From Sporocytophaga sp. (GTDB taxonomy: Bacteria; Bacteroidota; Bacteroidia; Cytophagales; Cytophagaceae): DNA of 64,000 nucleotides. The translations under genes were made by a program, and so were the position numbers. This document shows, piece by piece, positions 55,989-64,000 of this stretch (its first letter is position 1; each line of letters begins with the position of its first letter). The notes below the pieces were generated by a model, which saw only the letters and a list, made by a program, of their open reading frames with translations, did not search any database and had not been told where the DNA came from. Where the stretch lies: contig JANQAB010000009.1 in assembly GCA_024707265.1 (NCBI GenBank), forward strand, positions 434,001 to 498,000, in the 5' to 3' direction.

Positions 55989-56657
55989 TCAAAACTTCAT
56001 TTCTTCTTGTTTAGCTGAAGGCAACTTTTGGTAATACTTACAGATAGAAGTAAGCGGACAAAGGTTGCATTGAGGATTTCTTGCCAGACAAATATACCTG
56101 CCATGCAAGATCAGCCAGTGATGACTTTTATGAATAAGGTCTTTGGGAATATGTTTGACTAGTTCCTTTTCTACTTCAAGAGGAGTTTTCGACTTCTCTG
56201 AAACTAGTCCAATGCGTTTGGAAACCCTGAACACATGGGTATCTACGGCCATAGTAGGCTGATTATAGATAACGGAGGCTATAACATTGGCAGTTTTCCT
56301 CCCTACTCCTGGCAATTTCTGAAGGTCTTCCACCTTCTCAGGCACCTCTCCATTAAAATCGTTAATAAGCATTCTTGCCATTCCGGCTAAATGCTTGGAT
56401 TTATTGTTCGGATAAGAAATGCTTCTGATTAATTCAAAAATCTCTTCAGCAGAAGCATTTGCCATAATTTCCGGAGAAGGATACCTTTCAAATAACTTTG
56501 GTGTAACCATATTTACCCTCTTATCAGTACACTGCGCACTGAGAATAACGGCAACAAGCAATTCATAGGGATTGTTATAATTTAATTCGGTTTCGGGTTC
56601 GGGAAAATTTTTGCTAAAATGATCCAGGAATTTTTCAAATCGTTCTTTCTTCAGCAT
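55989..56657 (-). CDS. nth: Endonuclease III
   Basis: 222 residues. A DNA glycosylase/AP lyase for oxidised pyrimidines. Helix-hairpin-helix LPGVGRKTANVIAS with its catalytic Lys, catalytic Asp in MAVDTHVFRVSKRIGL, and the [4Fe-4S] loop C-x6-C-x2-C-x5-C in CLARNPQCNLCPLTSIC. Full length with an ATG start. It opens the nth-asnB-glycosyltransferase operon and follows a strong terminator. Confidence 0.96.
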   Translation of the reverse strand: MLKKERFEKFLDHFSKNFPEPETELNYNNPYELLVAVILSAQCTDKRVNMVTPKLFERYPSPEIMANASAEEIFELIRSISYPNNKSKHLAGMARMLINDFNGEVPEKVEDLQKLPGVGRKTANVIASVIYNQPTMAVDTHVFRVSKRIGLVSEKSKTPLEVEKELVKHIPKDLIHKSHHWLILHGRYICLARNPQCNLCPLTSICKYYQKLPSAKQEEMKF

Positions 56658-56725
56658 CTGAGAACTGGAATGTTCAATTTTAGAAAAATAGAGGATTTTC
56701 AGATTATGAAAAAACTTTTTAAAAG

Positions 56726-56756
56726 AAAAAAGGGTCTTGAATCAAGACCCTTTTAG
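56726..56756 (-). terminator. Rho-independent terminator of the sigma-factor operon
   Basis: Perfect palindrome AAAAGGGTCTTGA / TCAAGACCCTTTT with T-rich sequence on the minus strand, four bases after the stop of the 75-residue regulator gene. Symmetric, so it could also work in the other direction. Confidence 0.85.
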
Positions 56757-56760
56757 TTTT

Positions 56761-56988
56761 TTAGCGATGAACGTAAGTTTTTGAAAAGTTGATGATGTCA
56801 TTGATAGACTTTTGAGAAGGCTCAACTTTAAGACTTAGCATTGAACTTTCCAGTTCAAGCAGCTCAGCATAAAAGAGCGCCAGGTCGTTATCCTTAATGA
56901 GGGCATGTAAAATTTCATCCCTTTCTTCATCATTTACTTCATTGTAAACTAAACGGATTACATCATTCTGGGTAAAAATTTTTATCAT
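56761..56988 (-). CDS. Small protein behind ECF sigma factor, possible anti-sigma factor
   Basis: 75 residues without membrane segment: MIKIFTQNDVIRLVYNEVND followed by a helical acidic middle (EILHALIKDNDLALFYAELL) and a polar tail. It overlaps the 3' end of the sigma gene by 26 bp and ends at a strong terminator, so it is co-expressed with it. The N-terminal TQNDVIRLVYNE pattern resembles the first helix of small anti-sigma proteins in this phylum. There is no zinc-binding Cys/His set, so it is not a ZAS-type anti-sigma. Confidence 0.7.
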   Translation of the reverse strand: MIKIFTQNDVIRLVYNEVNDEERDEILHALIKDNDLALFYAELLELESSMLSLKVEPSQKSINDIINFSKTYVHR

Positions 56989-57565
56989 AGGCTACATTTT
57001 GTTTTTCGAGCTTTTTCCTCAGATTAATGAGAGCGTAGCGCATTCTTCCCAAAGCCGTGTTGATACTAACTCCTGTCGCATCAGCAATTTCCTGGAAACT
57101 CATTTCGCCATAATGTCTCATTAAGAGAACCTCTCTTTGAGGCTCCGGGAGGGTTTGAATCAATTTCCTGAGAATAGCGTGGGTCTCGTCTTTTATCTGC
57201 AACGATTCCGTTGAATCCTCTGAAAAATCGAGTGAATTGAAAATATTCGACCCATCCTCCATTATTATAGTAGGATAACGTTTTTCTCTACGGAAATAGT
57301 CTATCGCCAGGTTATGAGCAATTCTCACAATCCAGGGTAAAAATTTTCCTTCCTCGTTATAATCTCCGGATTTAAGTTTTTTAATAGCCTTGATAAAAGT
57401 CTCCTGTAGTAGGTCTTCGGCTATGTACTGATCTTTAACAATGAGATAGATGGTAGTGTAAACCTTTGCTTTATGCCTTTTAAGCAGTTGAGCAAAAGAA
57501 TTCTCGTCACCACTGATGTAAAGCGATACCAATTTAGCATCACTAATTATAGCAGCGTTTTTCAT
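56963..57565 (-). CDS. ECF-type RNA polymerase sigma factor
   Basis: About 200 residues from the ATG at 57565; four more codons are open upstream. Region 2: YIAEDLLQETFIKAIKKLKS and WIVRIAHNLAIDYFRREKRY. Region 4: LPEPQREVLLMRHYGEMSFQ then EIADATGVSINTALGRMRYA. It belongs to a sigma-E-like group that is common and highly conserved in Bacteroidota. It is paired with a small overlapping downstream gene, a likely regulator. The target regulon cannot be read from the window. Confidence 0.93.
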   Translation of the reverse strand: MKNAAIISDAKLVSLYISGDENSFAQLLKRHKAKVYTTIYLIVKDQYIAEDLLQETFIKAIKKLKSGDYNEEGKFLPWIVRIAHNLAIDYFRREKRYPTIIMEDGSNIFNSLDFSEDSTESLQIKDETHAILRKLIQTLPEPQREVLLMRHYGEMSFQEIADATGVSINTALGRMRYALINLRKKLEKQNVAYDKNFYPE

Positions 57566-57769
57566 TTTCAATTCCACGTTTAGTTAACGTAGTAGTCTAT
57601 CTCGATATTGTAGGGGTTTAGGGTGGAACAATTGTTCAAATGAATAAATAATTGAACTAATGTATTTTAAAGTTAATTATTATTTTTGGATATTCCAAAA
57701 ACTCAACGGATATATATATACTTATTTTGGGAAAAATTGTTACGAAACAAACAATAGTCTATTCAATTT

Positions 57770-60592
57770 ATGGGAAAAGTAGTTACGGCGGAAAAATCAG
57801 ATGTTTTAGATCAGCTTGATCCCAAAAAATACATCATTATTAAAAATGCCCGGGTAAATAATCTGAAAAATCTTTCTGTTGCAATTCCCAGAAATAAACT
57901 GGTAGTTATTACAGGATTATCAGGATCCGGAAAATCCTCATTGGCATTTGACACCTTATTTGCTGAAGGTCAGAGAATGTATGTGGAAAGCTTAAATGCT
58001 TATGCACGTCAATTTCTGGTAAGAATGGAAAAACCTGAAGTAGATTATATAAAGGGAATTTCTCCGGCCATTGCTATTGAACAGAAAATCAACAGTAAAA
58101 ACCCCCGCTCAACAGTAGGGACAACAACAGAAATTTATGATTATTTAAAACTTCTTTTTGCCAGAGTTGGAAAGACTTTCTCTCCTGTTTCAGGAAATGG
58201 AGTCAAAAAACATTCTGTGGAAGATGTTTTAAATCATATCAACAGCTTACCAGAGGGGAAAAAATTCAAATTCTCTCCCCACAAAAATTCCCGGAAAAAA
58301 AGAAAAAAGAAGATGTTCTCAACCTGCTTTTGCAAAAGGGGTTTTCAAGAATTCTGATAAATGAAGAGGTACTTGCAATTGAAGAGTTAACGGAAAATGC
58401 CTCCTCTGTTAAAAAAGGTAAAAGATTTTTATCTATTAATAGATCGGGCGATGGTAAATAAAAATGATGAAGACCTAAACTTCAGATTGGCCGACTCTAT
58501 ACAGACAGGATTTACAGAAGGTGAAGGTTATTGTATCATAGAAGTACCTGGGAAAAAAAGAGAAACCTTTTCGGATAAATTTGAACTGGACGGAATTTCT
58601 TTTGAAGAACCGTCTGTTAATCTTTTCAGCTTCAACAATCCCTTTGGCGCTTGTAAACGATGTGAAGGTTTTGGTCATGTTCTCGGCATTGATGAGGATC
58701 TCGTATTTCCTGATAAGTCTTTGTCTGTTTACGAAGGAGCAATAGCTCCCTGGAGAAGCGAAAAGATGCAAAAGTGGGCTGAACCACTTTTAAAAAACGG
58801 GATAAAATTCGACTTTCCAATTCACAGATCTTATTCGGATCTGGACGAAAAAGAAAAAGCCTTACTATGGGAAGGCAATAAATATTTTGACGGGTTAAAT
58901 GACTTTTTCAATTACCTCGAAAGCAAAACTCATAAAATTCAATACAGAGTAATGTTGTCCAGATACAGGGGAAGAACTACCTGTCCGGATTGCAGAGGAA
59001 CCCGATTAAGAAAAGATGCATCTTATGTTAAAATAGATGGGAAGTCTATCGTGGATTTGGTACTAATGCCAATAAGCAAGGGAATTGAATTTTTTAATCG
59101 GATAAAACTGAGCTCTCACGAAAAGCAAGTGGGGGGTAGAATTTTAAAAGAAATTTCCAGCAGGTTAAATTACCTGGACAGGGTTGGACTTGGCTACCTG
59201 ACATTAAACAGAGTCTCTTCTACTCTGTCAGGGGGAGAGTATCAGCGAATAAGACTCGCTACATCTCTTGGTAGCGCGCTGGTAGGATCTATGTATATAT
59301 TAGATGAACCAAGTATCGGTCTGCACCCGAGAGACACGAGAAAATTGGTTTCGGTTCTTGAAGATTTAAGAAATATTGGAAATACAGTTATAGTTGTAGA
59401 GCATGAAGAAGAAGTGATGAGGGCTGCAGACCAGATTATTGATATAGGTCCGGACGCAGGTGCTCACGGAGGCCAGCTGATCTTTCAAGGTAGCATTGAA
59501 GAAATGAAGGATGAAAATGTCTCTCATACATCAAGATATCTGCATGGAGCAGAGGGCATATCGGTTCCTAAAAGAAGACGTGCGTGGCATGATTTTGTAG
59601 AAATTAAAGGAGCAAGAGAAAATAACCTGAATAATCTAACCGTTAAATTTCCCCTCAATACACTTTGTATGATTACAGGTGTGAGCGGTTCCGGAAAATC
59701 TACACTTGTTAAAAAAATTCTTTATCCCGCTCTTAAAAAGCTTCATGGAAACATGGGCGAATTCACTGGCCGCTATGACGGGGTCGGAGGATTATTGGGG
59801 AAAATTTCACAGGTAGAATTTGTTGACCAAAACCCGATTGGCAAAAGCTCTCGTTCAAATCCCGTTACTTATGTAAAAGCCTACGATGCTATCAGAAACC
59901 TTTATAGCGAACAACCTCTGGCGAAAGCCCGCGCTTATAAACCTGGTAATTTCTCATTTAATATTGAAGGTGGCAGATGCGAAATTTGCCAGGGAGAGGG
60001 AGTCGTAACAGTTGAAATGCAGTTTATGGCCGACATTCATCTAAAATGTGAAGGCTGTAACGGCAAACGATTCAAACAGGAAATTCTGGATGTTATTTAT
60101 AAAGATAAAAACATCACAGATGTGCTTGATATGACGATAGATGAAAGTCTTAAGTTCTTTGGAGACAAACCTAAAATTTTTGAAAAGCTTAAACCTCTCG
60201 CTGATGTTGGACTTGGTTATATTAAACTGGGTCAATCTTCCAACTCACTAAGCGGAGGAGAAGCACAAAGAGTTAAACTGGCTAGTTTTTTAGGAAAAGG
60301 ATCTTCCGAAGCAAAAGATCATATCCTCTTTATCTTTGACGAACCTACAACAGGACTTCATTTTCATGACATCAAAAAACTATTGACGGCCTTAAATGCT
60401 CTTGTTGAACAAGGAAATTCAGTTATTGTCATAGAGCATAATATGGATATGATCAAGTGTGCAGATTGGATCATTGATATGGGACCGGAAGGAGGAGACG
60501 GAGGAGGAAATGTTACCTTTGAAGGCGTACCTGAAGATCTGGTTAAGCTGAAAAATAATTACACTGCTTCGTTTCTGAAAGATAAGCTCTAA
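57770..60592 (+). CDS. uvrA: Excinuclease ABC subunit A, with two frame breaks
   Basis: About 940 residues once joined. DNA-damage recognition ATPase of nucleotide excision repair. First ABC: Walker [10 protein letters not shown]; signature [12 protein letters not shown]. Second [28 protein letters not shown]. Zinc modules: [28 protein letters not shown] and CEGCNGKRF. The frame is lost near 58259-58271 (one base too few; the expected [20 protein letters not shown] is in the +1 frame) and regained at the A6 run 58411-58416 (one base too many), leaving a stop at 58355-58357 between. The two errors cancel. DUF434 follows immediately. Confidence 0.9.
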
Positions 60593-61315
60593 ATGCCAGA
60601 CAAAAGAAAGCATAGGGGCGCTCATCCTGATGATGAAAGCAATTTTAATGAGACAAAATTGCCAGATTTAAGGAATGCAGTGGAAGACCTTTCATGGTTA
60701 GTTTCAAAAAGGTATAATGAAGCTTCTTCTCTTAAATTGGTAGGAGACAGGTACCGTCTTAACCTCCGTCAACAAATGGCAGTGCGCCGAAGCTGTTGCT
60801 CTCATGAATCTTTGAAACATCGGTTGTCGATTCAGAAAGATACGGCATCTCTTGAAAAAGCAGACTTATTTATTGACGGATTTAACACCTTGATAACCAT
60901 TGAGTCCTTTTATTCGGGAGCATGTCTTTTTACTGGAATGGATGGGTGTATAAGAGACCTTGCTTCCATTCATGGCAGCTATAAAAAAGTGATGGAAACA
61001 CCTGAGGCTTTGTCTCAGATAGGTTCTTTCTTGTGGAATTTGAAACCGAGATCTGTCACCTGGTACTTTGACGCTCCTGTTTCCAATAGTGGCAGGATTA
61101 AGACCCTTCTCCAAGAAATTTCTCCTAAAACAAATGTGGAACTTGTTCCTGATGCAGACAAACAATTAATTCTTTCAAAAGGAATAATAGTAACTACCGA
61201 TGGCCCATTGCTTGACAAAATGACGGCCTGGTTCAATCTAAGCTCTGCTCTTATACACTCATTGTCAAATTCTTTCGGGGCAAAACTTTTCGACCTGAAT
61301 CCTTTTGAAATTTAG
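60593..61315 (+). CDS. DUF434-domain protein
   Basis: 240 residues; ATG directly after the uvrA stop, so certainly co-transcribed. Contains the DUF434 pattern (LRNAVEDLSWLVSKRYNEAS, LVGDRYRLNLRQQMAVRRSC) and a downstream region with FIDGFNTLITIES, CIRDLASIHGSYK and WYFDAPVSNSGRIK that looks like a nucleotide-binding or nuclease-like fold with acidic residues (DGFN, DAPVSNSG). No established function; linkage to uvrA hints at a nucleic-acid role, which is inference. Confidence 0.82.
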   Translation: MPDKRKHRGAHPDDESNFNETKLPDLRNAVEDLSWLVSKRYNEASSLKLVGDRYRLNLRQQMAVRRSCCSHESLKHRLSIQKDTASLEKADLFIDGFNTLITIESFYSGACLFTGMDGCIRDLASIHGSYKKVMETPEALSQIGSFLWNLKPRSVTWYFDAPVSNSGRIKTLLQEISPKTNVELVPDADKQLILSKGIIVTTDGPLLDKMTAWFNLSSALIHSLSNSFGAKLFDLNPFEI

Positions 61316-61368
61316 CTTCTTAACAATCCATTACCCTTGCGGGTTGATATATAGGAGAGTAAAAAGCA

Positions 61369-61671
61369 ATGGAGAGAATGACAAAAGTAATGATCAGACA
61401 TAATGAAGAAGAAAGAAAATTCTTCACTACGGTAGAAGGGGTTGAATGTACTTTGAAATACATTAAATGGAATGACCTTGTCTGGGATTTTATAAGTTCT
61501 TTTATTCCTCAGACCTTAAAACAGGCCAACGAGCTTCGTTCAACCATTGTTGAATATGCACTCAATTTTGCCAAAACAAAAAATGCACGGATCAAGGCAT
61601 CCTGCTCTTGTGTCCAGGATTTTCTTGTAGAACATCCCGAATACAGAAGCTTGATTTATTATCCATATTAA
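61369..61671 (+). CDS. Small GNAT-like (YjdJ-type) protein, probably without acetyl-CoA loop
   Basis: 100 residues resembling the small Acetyltransf_CG family (PF14542): HNEEERKFFTTVEGVECTLK at the start and VEYALNFAKTKNARIKASCS then VQDFLVEHPEYRSLIYYP at the end. The usual acetyl-CoA-binding Gly-x-Gly loop is replaced by QANELRSTI, so catalysis is doubtful. The start is likely the first ATG; other ATGs follow within eight codons. Single gene with a terminator hairpin after it. Confidence 0.7.
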   Translation: MERMTKVMIRHNEEERKFFTTVEGVECTLKYIKWNDLVWDFISSFIPQTLKQANELRSTIVEYALNFAKTKNARIKASCSCVQDFLVEHPEYRSLIYYPY

Positions 61672-61693
61672 AAAAATTAACCAATATAATATA

Positions 61694-61726
61694 AAAGGCC
61701 GAACAGTGAAGTCATTGTCCGGCCTT
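61694..61726. terminator. Bidirectional hairpin between convergent genes
   Basis: AAGGCCG...CGGCCTT outer stem with an inner ACA(G/A)TGA match around a short loop. It lies between the GNAT-like gene (plus) and the anti-sigma gene (minus), with A/T-rich flanks. Confidence 0.75.
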
Positions 61727-61750
61727 ATATTTATATCAGTTTTAGACTAT

Positions 61751-62611
61751 TTAATCCAGAGTAATAGTAGCATAAATGTTTTCAAATGAAGGGTCTGTAA
61801 TTTCTCCTTTCGATTCGATTGTCAGCGAAAATGCTTCAGCATTTGAAGTTCCTTTCATTTTCTGCAAATATCTTTTCTTGGGTGTTACAGTTCCGGAATT
61901 ATCAGGAATCCCATCGTTTATTGCCCAAAGCTGATAGGTTTTATCTTCACTCAATTCATGCATATTTGTACCATCCACAAAAACCTCTCCGTTTGATTTA
62001 TTCCAGTATAAAGGAACTTTAAAAGTACCATCAGGACTAATCATATCAATTTTTGTAAAACTAGAATCTTTCAGTACTTCAACACTTAGCAATGCAAATT
62101 CCAGGTTACTTTTGACTGCAACCATCTCATGCAGAAGAGCTTCTTTCTCTTTTAATGAAGATTCCTTAACCAGGGAATTATCCGAACTCAAATACTCCAG
62201 GTCATTATTTGCGTTTTGCATTCTGTAGGCAAAAAATGCCGCAGCAATCATTGAAATAACAGAAGTAATAATAAATATTGGAAGTAAAATTTTAGACGCT
62301 TTGCTTTTTTCCTCTAATATTTCAAACTTCTCTACTTTTTCTTTGTCCGCTTTTTTGGAGCTTTCTTCTGCTTGCCGTTCTTCATTCTGCCTTTCCAAAT
62401 CCTCAAGTACCTGTCTCTTATAGCCTAAAGGAGGTGTCTTTTCAAAACACATCACATATTTTCTCAATGCATTTTGAAGTGTTCTAATTTCCTCATTTAC
62501 ATCCGGATTTCCAGCACTAGCTATTTCAATTTCACGAGCCTCTGCTTCTGATAGCTCTCCCAGAACATAAAGCTCTAGTTTACCGGAATTAATTAATTCT
62601 TGTGAAGTCAT
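61751..62611 (-). CDS. RskA-type anti-sigma factor
   Basis: 286 residues. The N-terminal cytoplasmic part (ELINSGKLELYVLGELSEAE, AREIEIASAGNPDVNEEI) is the sigma-binding region without a zinc motif. A single membrane helix follows (ASKILLPIFIITSVISMIAA, about residues 105-127). The periplasmic domain is of the anti-sigma-K (RskA) C-terminal type (YWNKSNGEVFVDGTNMHELS, KTYQLWAINDGIPDNSGTVT, FSLTIESKGEITDPSFENIY). It lies two bases after its sigma gene, so the two are coupled. The inducing signal is unknown. Confidence 0.88.
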   Translation of the reverse strand: MTSQELINSGKLELYVLGELSEAEAREIEIASAGNPDVNEEIRTLQNALRKYVMCFEKTPPLGYKRQVLEDLERQNEERQAEESSKKADKEKVEKFEILEEKSKASKILLPIFIITSVISMIAAAFFAYRMQNANNDLEYLSSDNSLVKESSLKEKEALLHEMVAVKSNLEFALLSVEVLKDSSFTKIDMISPDGTFKVPLYWNKSNGEVFVDGTNMHELSEDKTYQLWAINDGIPDNSGTVTPKKRYLQKMKGTSNAEAFSLTIESKGEITDPSFENIYATITLD

Positions 62612-62613
62612 TT

Positions 62614-63162
62614 TCAGGAATGTAAAGCTTTTAACATGTGCAAAGCTCCCTTAGCTTTATTTCTTACGGTATTTGCAGGTTGATTAAACTTTTCAGCAAT
62701 TTGATCAATAGTCAAACCCTGAAAATAAATAAGGTCAAGATAATGTTTCTGTTCTGGATTAAGGTTGTTTAGAAAATCCCTTGAAACAGCAGGCTCTGAA
62801 TTACCAAGAATTCCTTCCTGAACTTTCAACTGCACTATATCTGATAAATTATTTTGCTTGAAACCTCTTTTGCTAACCAATTCTAAAGCAGTACTTCTGG
62901 CAATTCTCAAAAGCCAATCAAAAAATTTTTCTGTCTTATGATTGAATTCCGTAATCCTCTTTAATATTTCAGAAAATACTTCTTTAAATATCTTTTCTGC
63001 AGCTTTTTCAGAATTCGCTATACGTAAAACAATTCCAAATACAGCAGGGGAGTAGTGGTCATAAAGATATTCCAATGCTTTCTGGTCTTTGCCTCTTAAC
63101 AGGCCAACAAGAGCTTCTTCGGGGATGTGATCTTGAATTTTTTCTTTAGCAGTATTAGCCAT
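62614..63162 (-). CDS. ECF-type RNA polymerase sigma factor
   Basis: 182 residues. Region 2: QKALEYLYDHYSPAVFGIVL, then FFDWLLRIARSTALELVSKR. Region 4: LNPEQKHYLDLIYFQGLTID then QIAEKFNQPANTVRNKAKGA. A SigK-type ECF factor, consistent with the RskA anti-sigma gene that follows after two bases. Likely released when the anti-sigma is cleaved in response to an envelope signal; targets not visible here. Confidence 0.9.
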   Translation of the reverse strand: MANTAKEKIQDHIPEEALVGLLRGKDQKALEYLYDHYSPAVFGIVLRIANSEKAAEKIFKEVFSEILKRITEFNHKTEKFFDWLLRIARSTALELVSKRGFKQNNLSDIVQLKVQEGILGNSEPAVSRDFLNNLNPEQKHYLDLIYFQGLTIDQIAEKFNQPANTVRNKAKGALHMLKALHS

Positions 63163-63300
63163 CGTCTAAAATTACGAAACCTTTTTATCGTTCGATGGCT
63201 TTTTTCCGAAAAATATTTGTGATCACATATAAAATGCTTGTGGTCATATATTTATTCCTGTACTTATTTATCCTGATATGTTATTTTATTGAACTTTTAA

Positions 63301-63996
63301 TTATGGATTGAAAAATTTATAGAGGTAATCATTAAGCATATTTTCCTGGTGTTTTGCTGCAATGAAGGCTTTCGAAGGATTCGGATAGACCTGGTCAAAA
63401 TAATTGCCGTTGCCGATTTTTACAATGTAAGATTTATAGGAATGGGTAAGAAACAAATCATTAAAAGGAACTTTAACCCCGGAAAAACTCAAACTATATG
63501 CTCTTTCGTCCTGATGAAAGATCTTAATACAATCAGTATATTTAAAATAGGCAAGTGCCTCCGTTAAACCTCTGTAATTTGCTGATTGAGGAATGATTAA
63601 AGCAATATATTTTTGCTGAAAAGTAAATTCCGATCTATGCTTATCAAAGATAATATCTTCACCCAACTCTATTTCCTTTAATGAATGCGGAAAAATAAAG
63701 CCAACAGTATCTTCATCCGACATTATAACTTTAGCTAATATTTCATCTCTCAGTATCTTCTCATTACAAGACCTGTCTTTATAAGCTAAAAGATCACCCT
63801 TTTCAACAGCATTTAGTAAAATTTCTGGCAGAACTGCATTTTCCCCGAAAATCTCAACATTTCGTGGATCTTTTAAAGAAAGCGCTCTCACCAGATGCTT
63901 TCTGAAGATTACATCCTGTTCTCTGGTATTTAGGTTTTGTCCAAATGCAAAACTTGATATTTCAAGAAAAACCAAAATTAAACCTATTGCTTTCAT
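63301..63996 (-). CDS. GldN/PorN-like exported protein
   Basis: 231 residues with a signal peptide (MKAIGLILVFLEISSFAFGQ). It resembles the T9SS component GldN/PorN: a start of the form REQDVIFRKHLVRALSLKDP, then LPEILLNAVEKGDLLAYKDR, and the typical KEIELGEDIIFDKHRSEFTF and YIALIIPQSANYRGLTEALA. It is shorter than usual GldN (about 300) and lies away from the normal gldKLMN cluster, so it is probably a paralogue and not the core ring protein. The call rests on these motif matches only. Confidence 0.6.
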   Translation of the reverse strand: MKAIGLILVFLEISSFAFGQNLNTREQDVIFRKHLVRALSLKDPRNVEIFGENAVLPEILLNAVEKGDLLAYKDRSCNEKILRDEILAKVIMSDEDTVGFIFPHSLKEIELGEDIIFDKHRSEFTFQQKYIALIIPQSANYRGLTEALAYFKYTDCIKIFHQDERAYSLSFSGVKVPFNDLFLTHSYKSYIVKIGNGNYFDQVYPNPSKAFIAAKHQENMLNDYLYKFFNP

Positions 63997-64000
63997 AAAA

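Overview
The window is AT-rich chromosomal DNA of a gliding bacterium of the phylum Bacteroidota, most likely order Cytophagales (a Sporocytophaga/Cytophaga-like organism; this placement is inference). The reasons are gliding/type IX secretion (T9SS) genes (gldB, gldD, gldE, a GldN-like gene), several secreted proteins with T9SS C-terminal sorting domains, FISUMP-domain lipoproteins, and the order ssb-gldE-gldD beside mutY that is familiar in this phylum. No tRNA, rRNA, CRISPR array or complete insertion sequence was found.

Layout. 1-1020: a pair of YeeE/YedE sulfur-transport half-proteins, the first cut by the window edge. 1021-1960: non-coding DNA with two copies of a 118-bp, three-hairpin repeat. 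1962-7150: small secreted proteins, a Bcp-type peroxiredoxin and a T9SS cargo protein. 7941-16174: four FISUMP lipoproteins (two forming a 782-bp tandem duplication) around a 1,269-residue T9SS protein and a lipoprotein. 16597-41303: an accessory island, all on the minus strand, with four large effector-like proteins. Each starts with the same MGEFL leader, then 4-5 spaced QRKGPVP-type repeats, then a DUF4157 domain with an intact HELTH motif, and then a different C-terminal module: glucosaminidase-like plus M15 D,D-peptidase; SH3-like plus C39-like cysteine peptidase; pesticin-type muramidase plus LysM plus C39-like peptidase; HET-C-like. Most are followed within a few bases by genes for lipoproteins or other exported proteins that look like immunity factors. 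The island also holds debris of the same system: an orphan leader, an orphan toxin tip and a decayed downstream gene. A delta-60-repeat T9SS protein and a fifth FISUMP gene sit inside it. 41580-63996: core genes (LEA14-like, Nudix, recG, gldD/gldE, ssb, mutY, HU, TPR, a 29-residue COX24-like protein, rng, an outer-membrane barrel, gldB, glycosyltransferase, asnB, nth, two ECF sigma/regulator pairs, uvrA, DUF434, GNAT-like, GldN-like).

How it fits together. The four leader-repeat-DUF4157 proteins look like a family of exported antibacterial effectors with swappable toxic ends. DUF4157 is known to be associated with cargo of extracellular contractile injection systems (eCIS), but no sheath, tube, baseplate or AAA+ gene lies in this window, so delivery must be encoded elsewhere or use another route. 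Several toxic ends are predicted to attack peptidoglycan, which fits candidate immunity proteins that are exported or lipid-anchored. A 22-bp sequence is shared upstream of two effector genes and one FISUMP gene.

Caution. At least eight single-base frame breaks, mostly in or beside A/T homopolymers, interrupt genes (bcp, a T9SS sorting tail, two effector genes, glycosyltransferase, asnB, and uvrA twice). Homopolymer errors in a draft assembly are the simplest explanation; the genes are described as their likely intact forms, with the break position stated.
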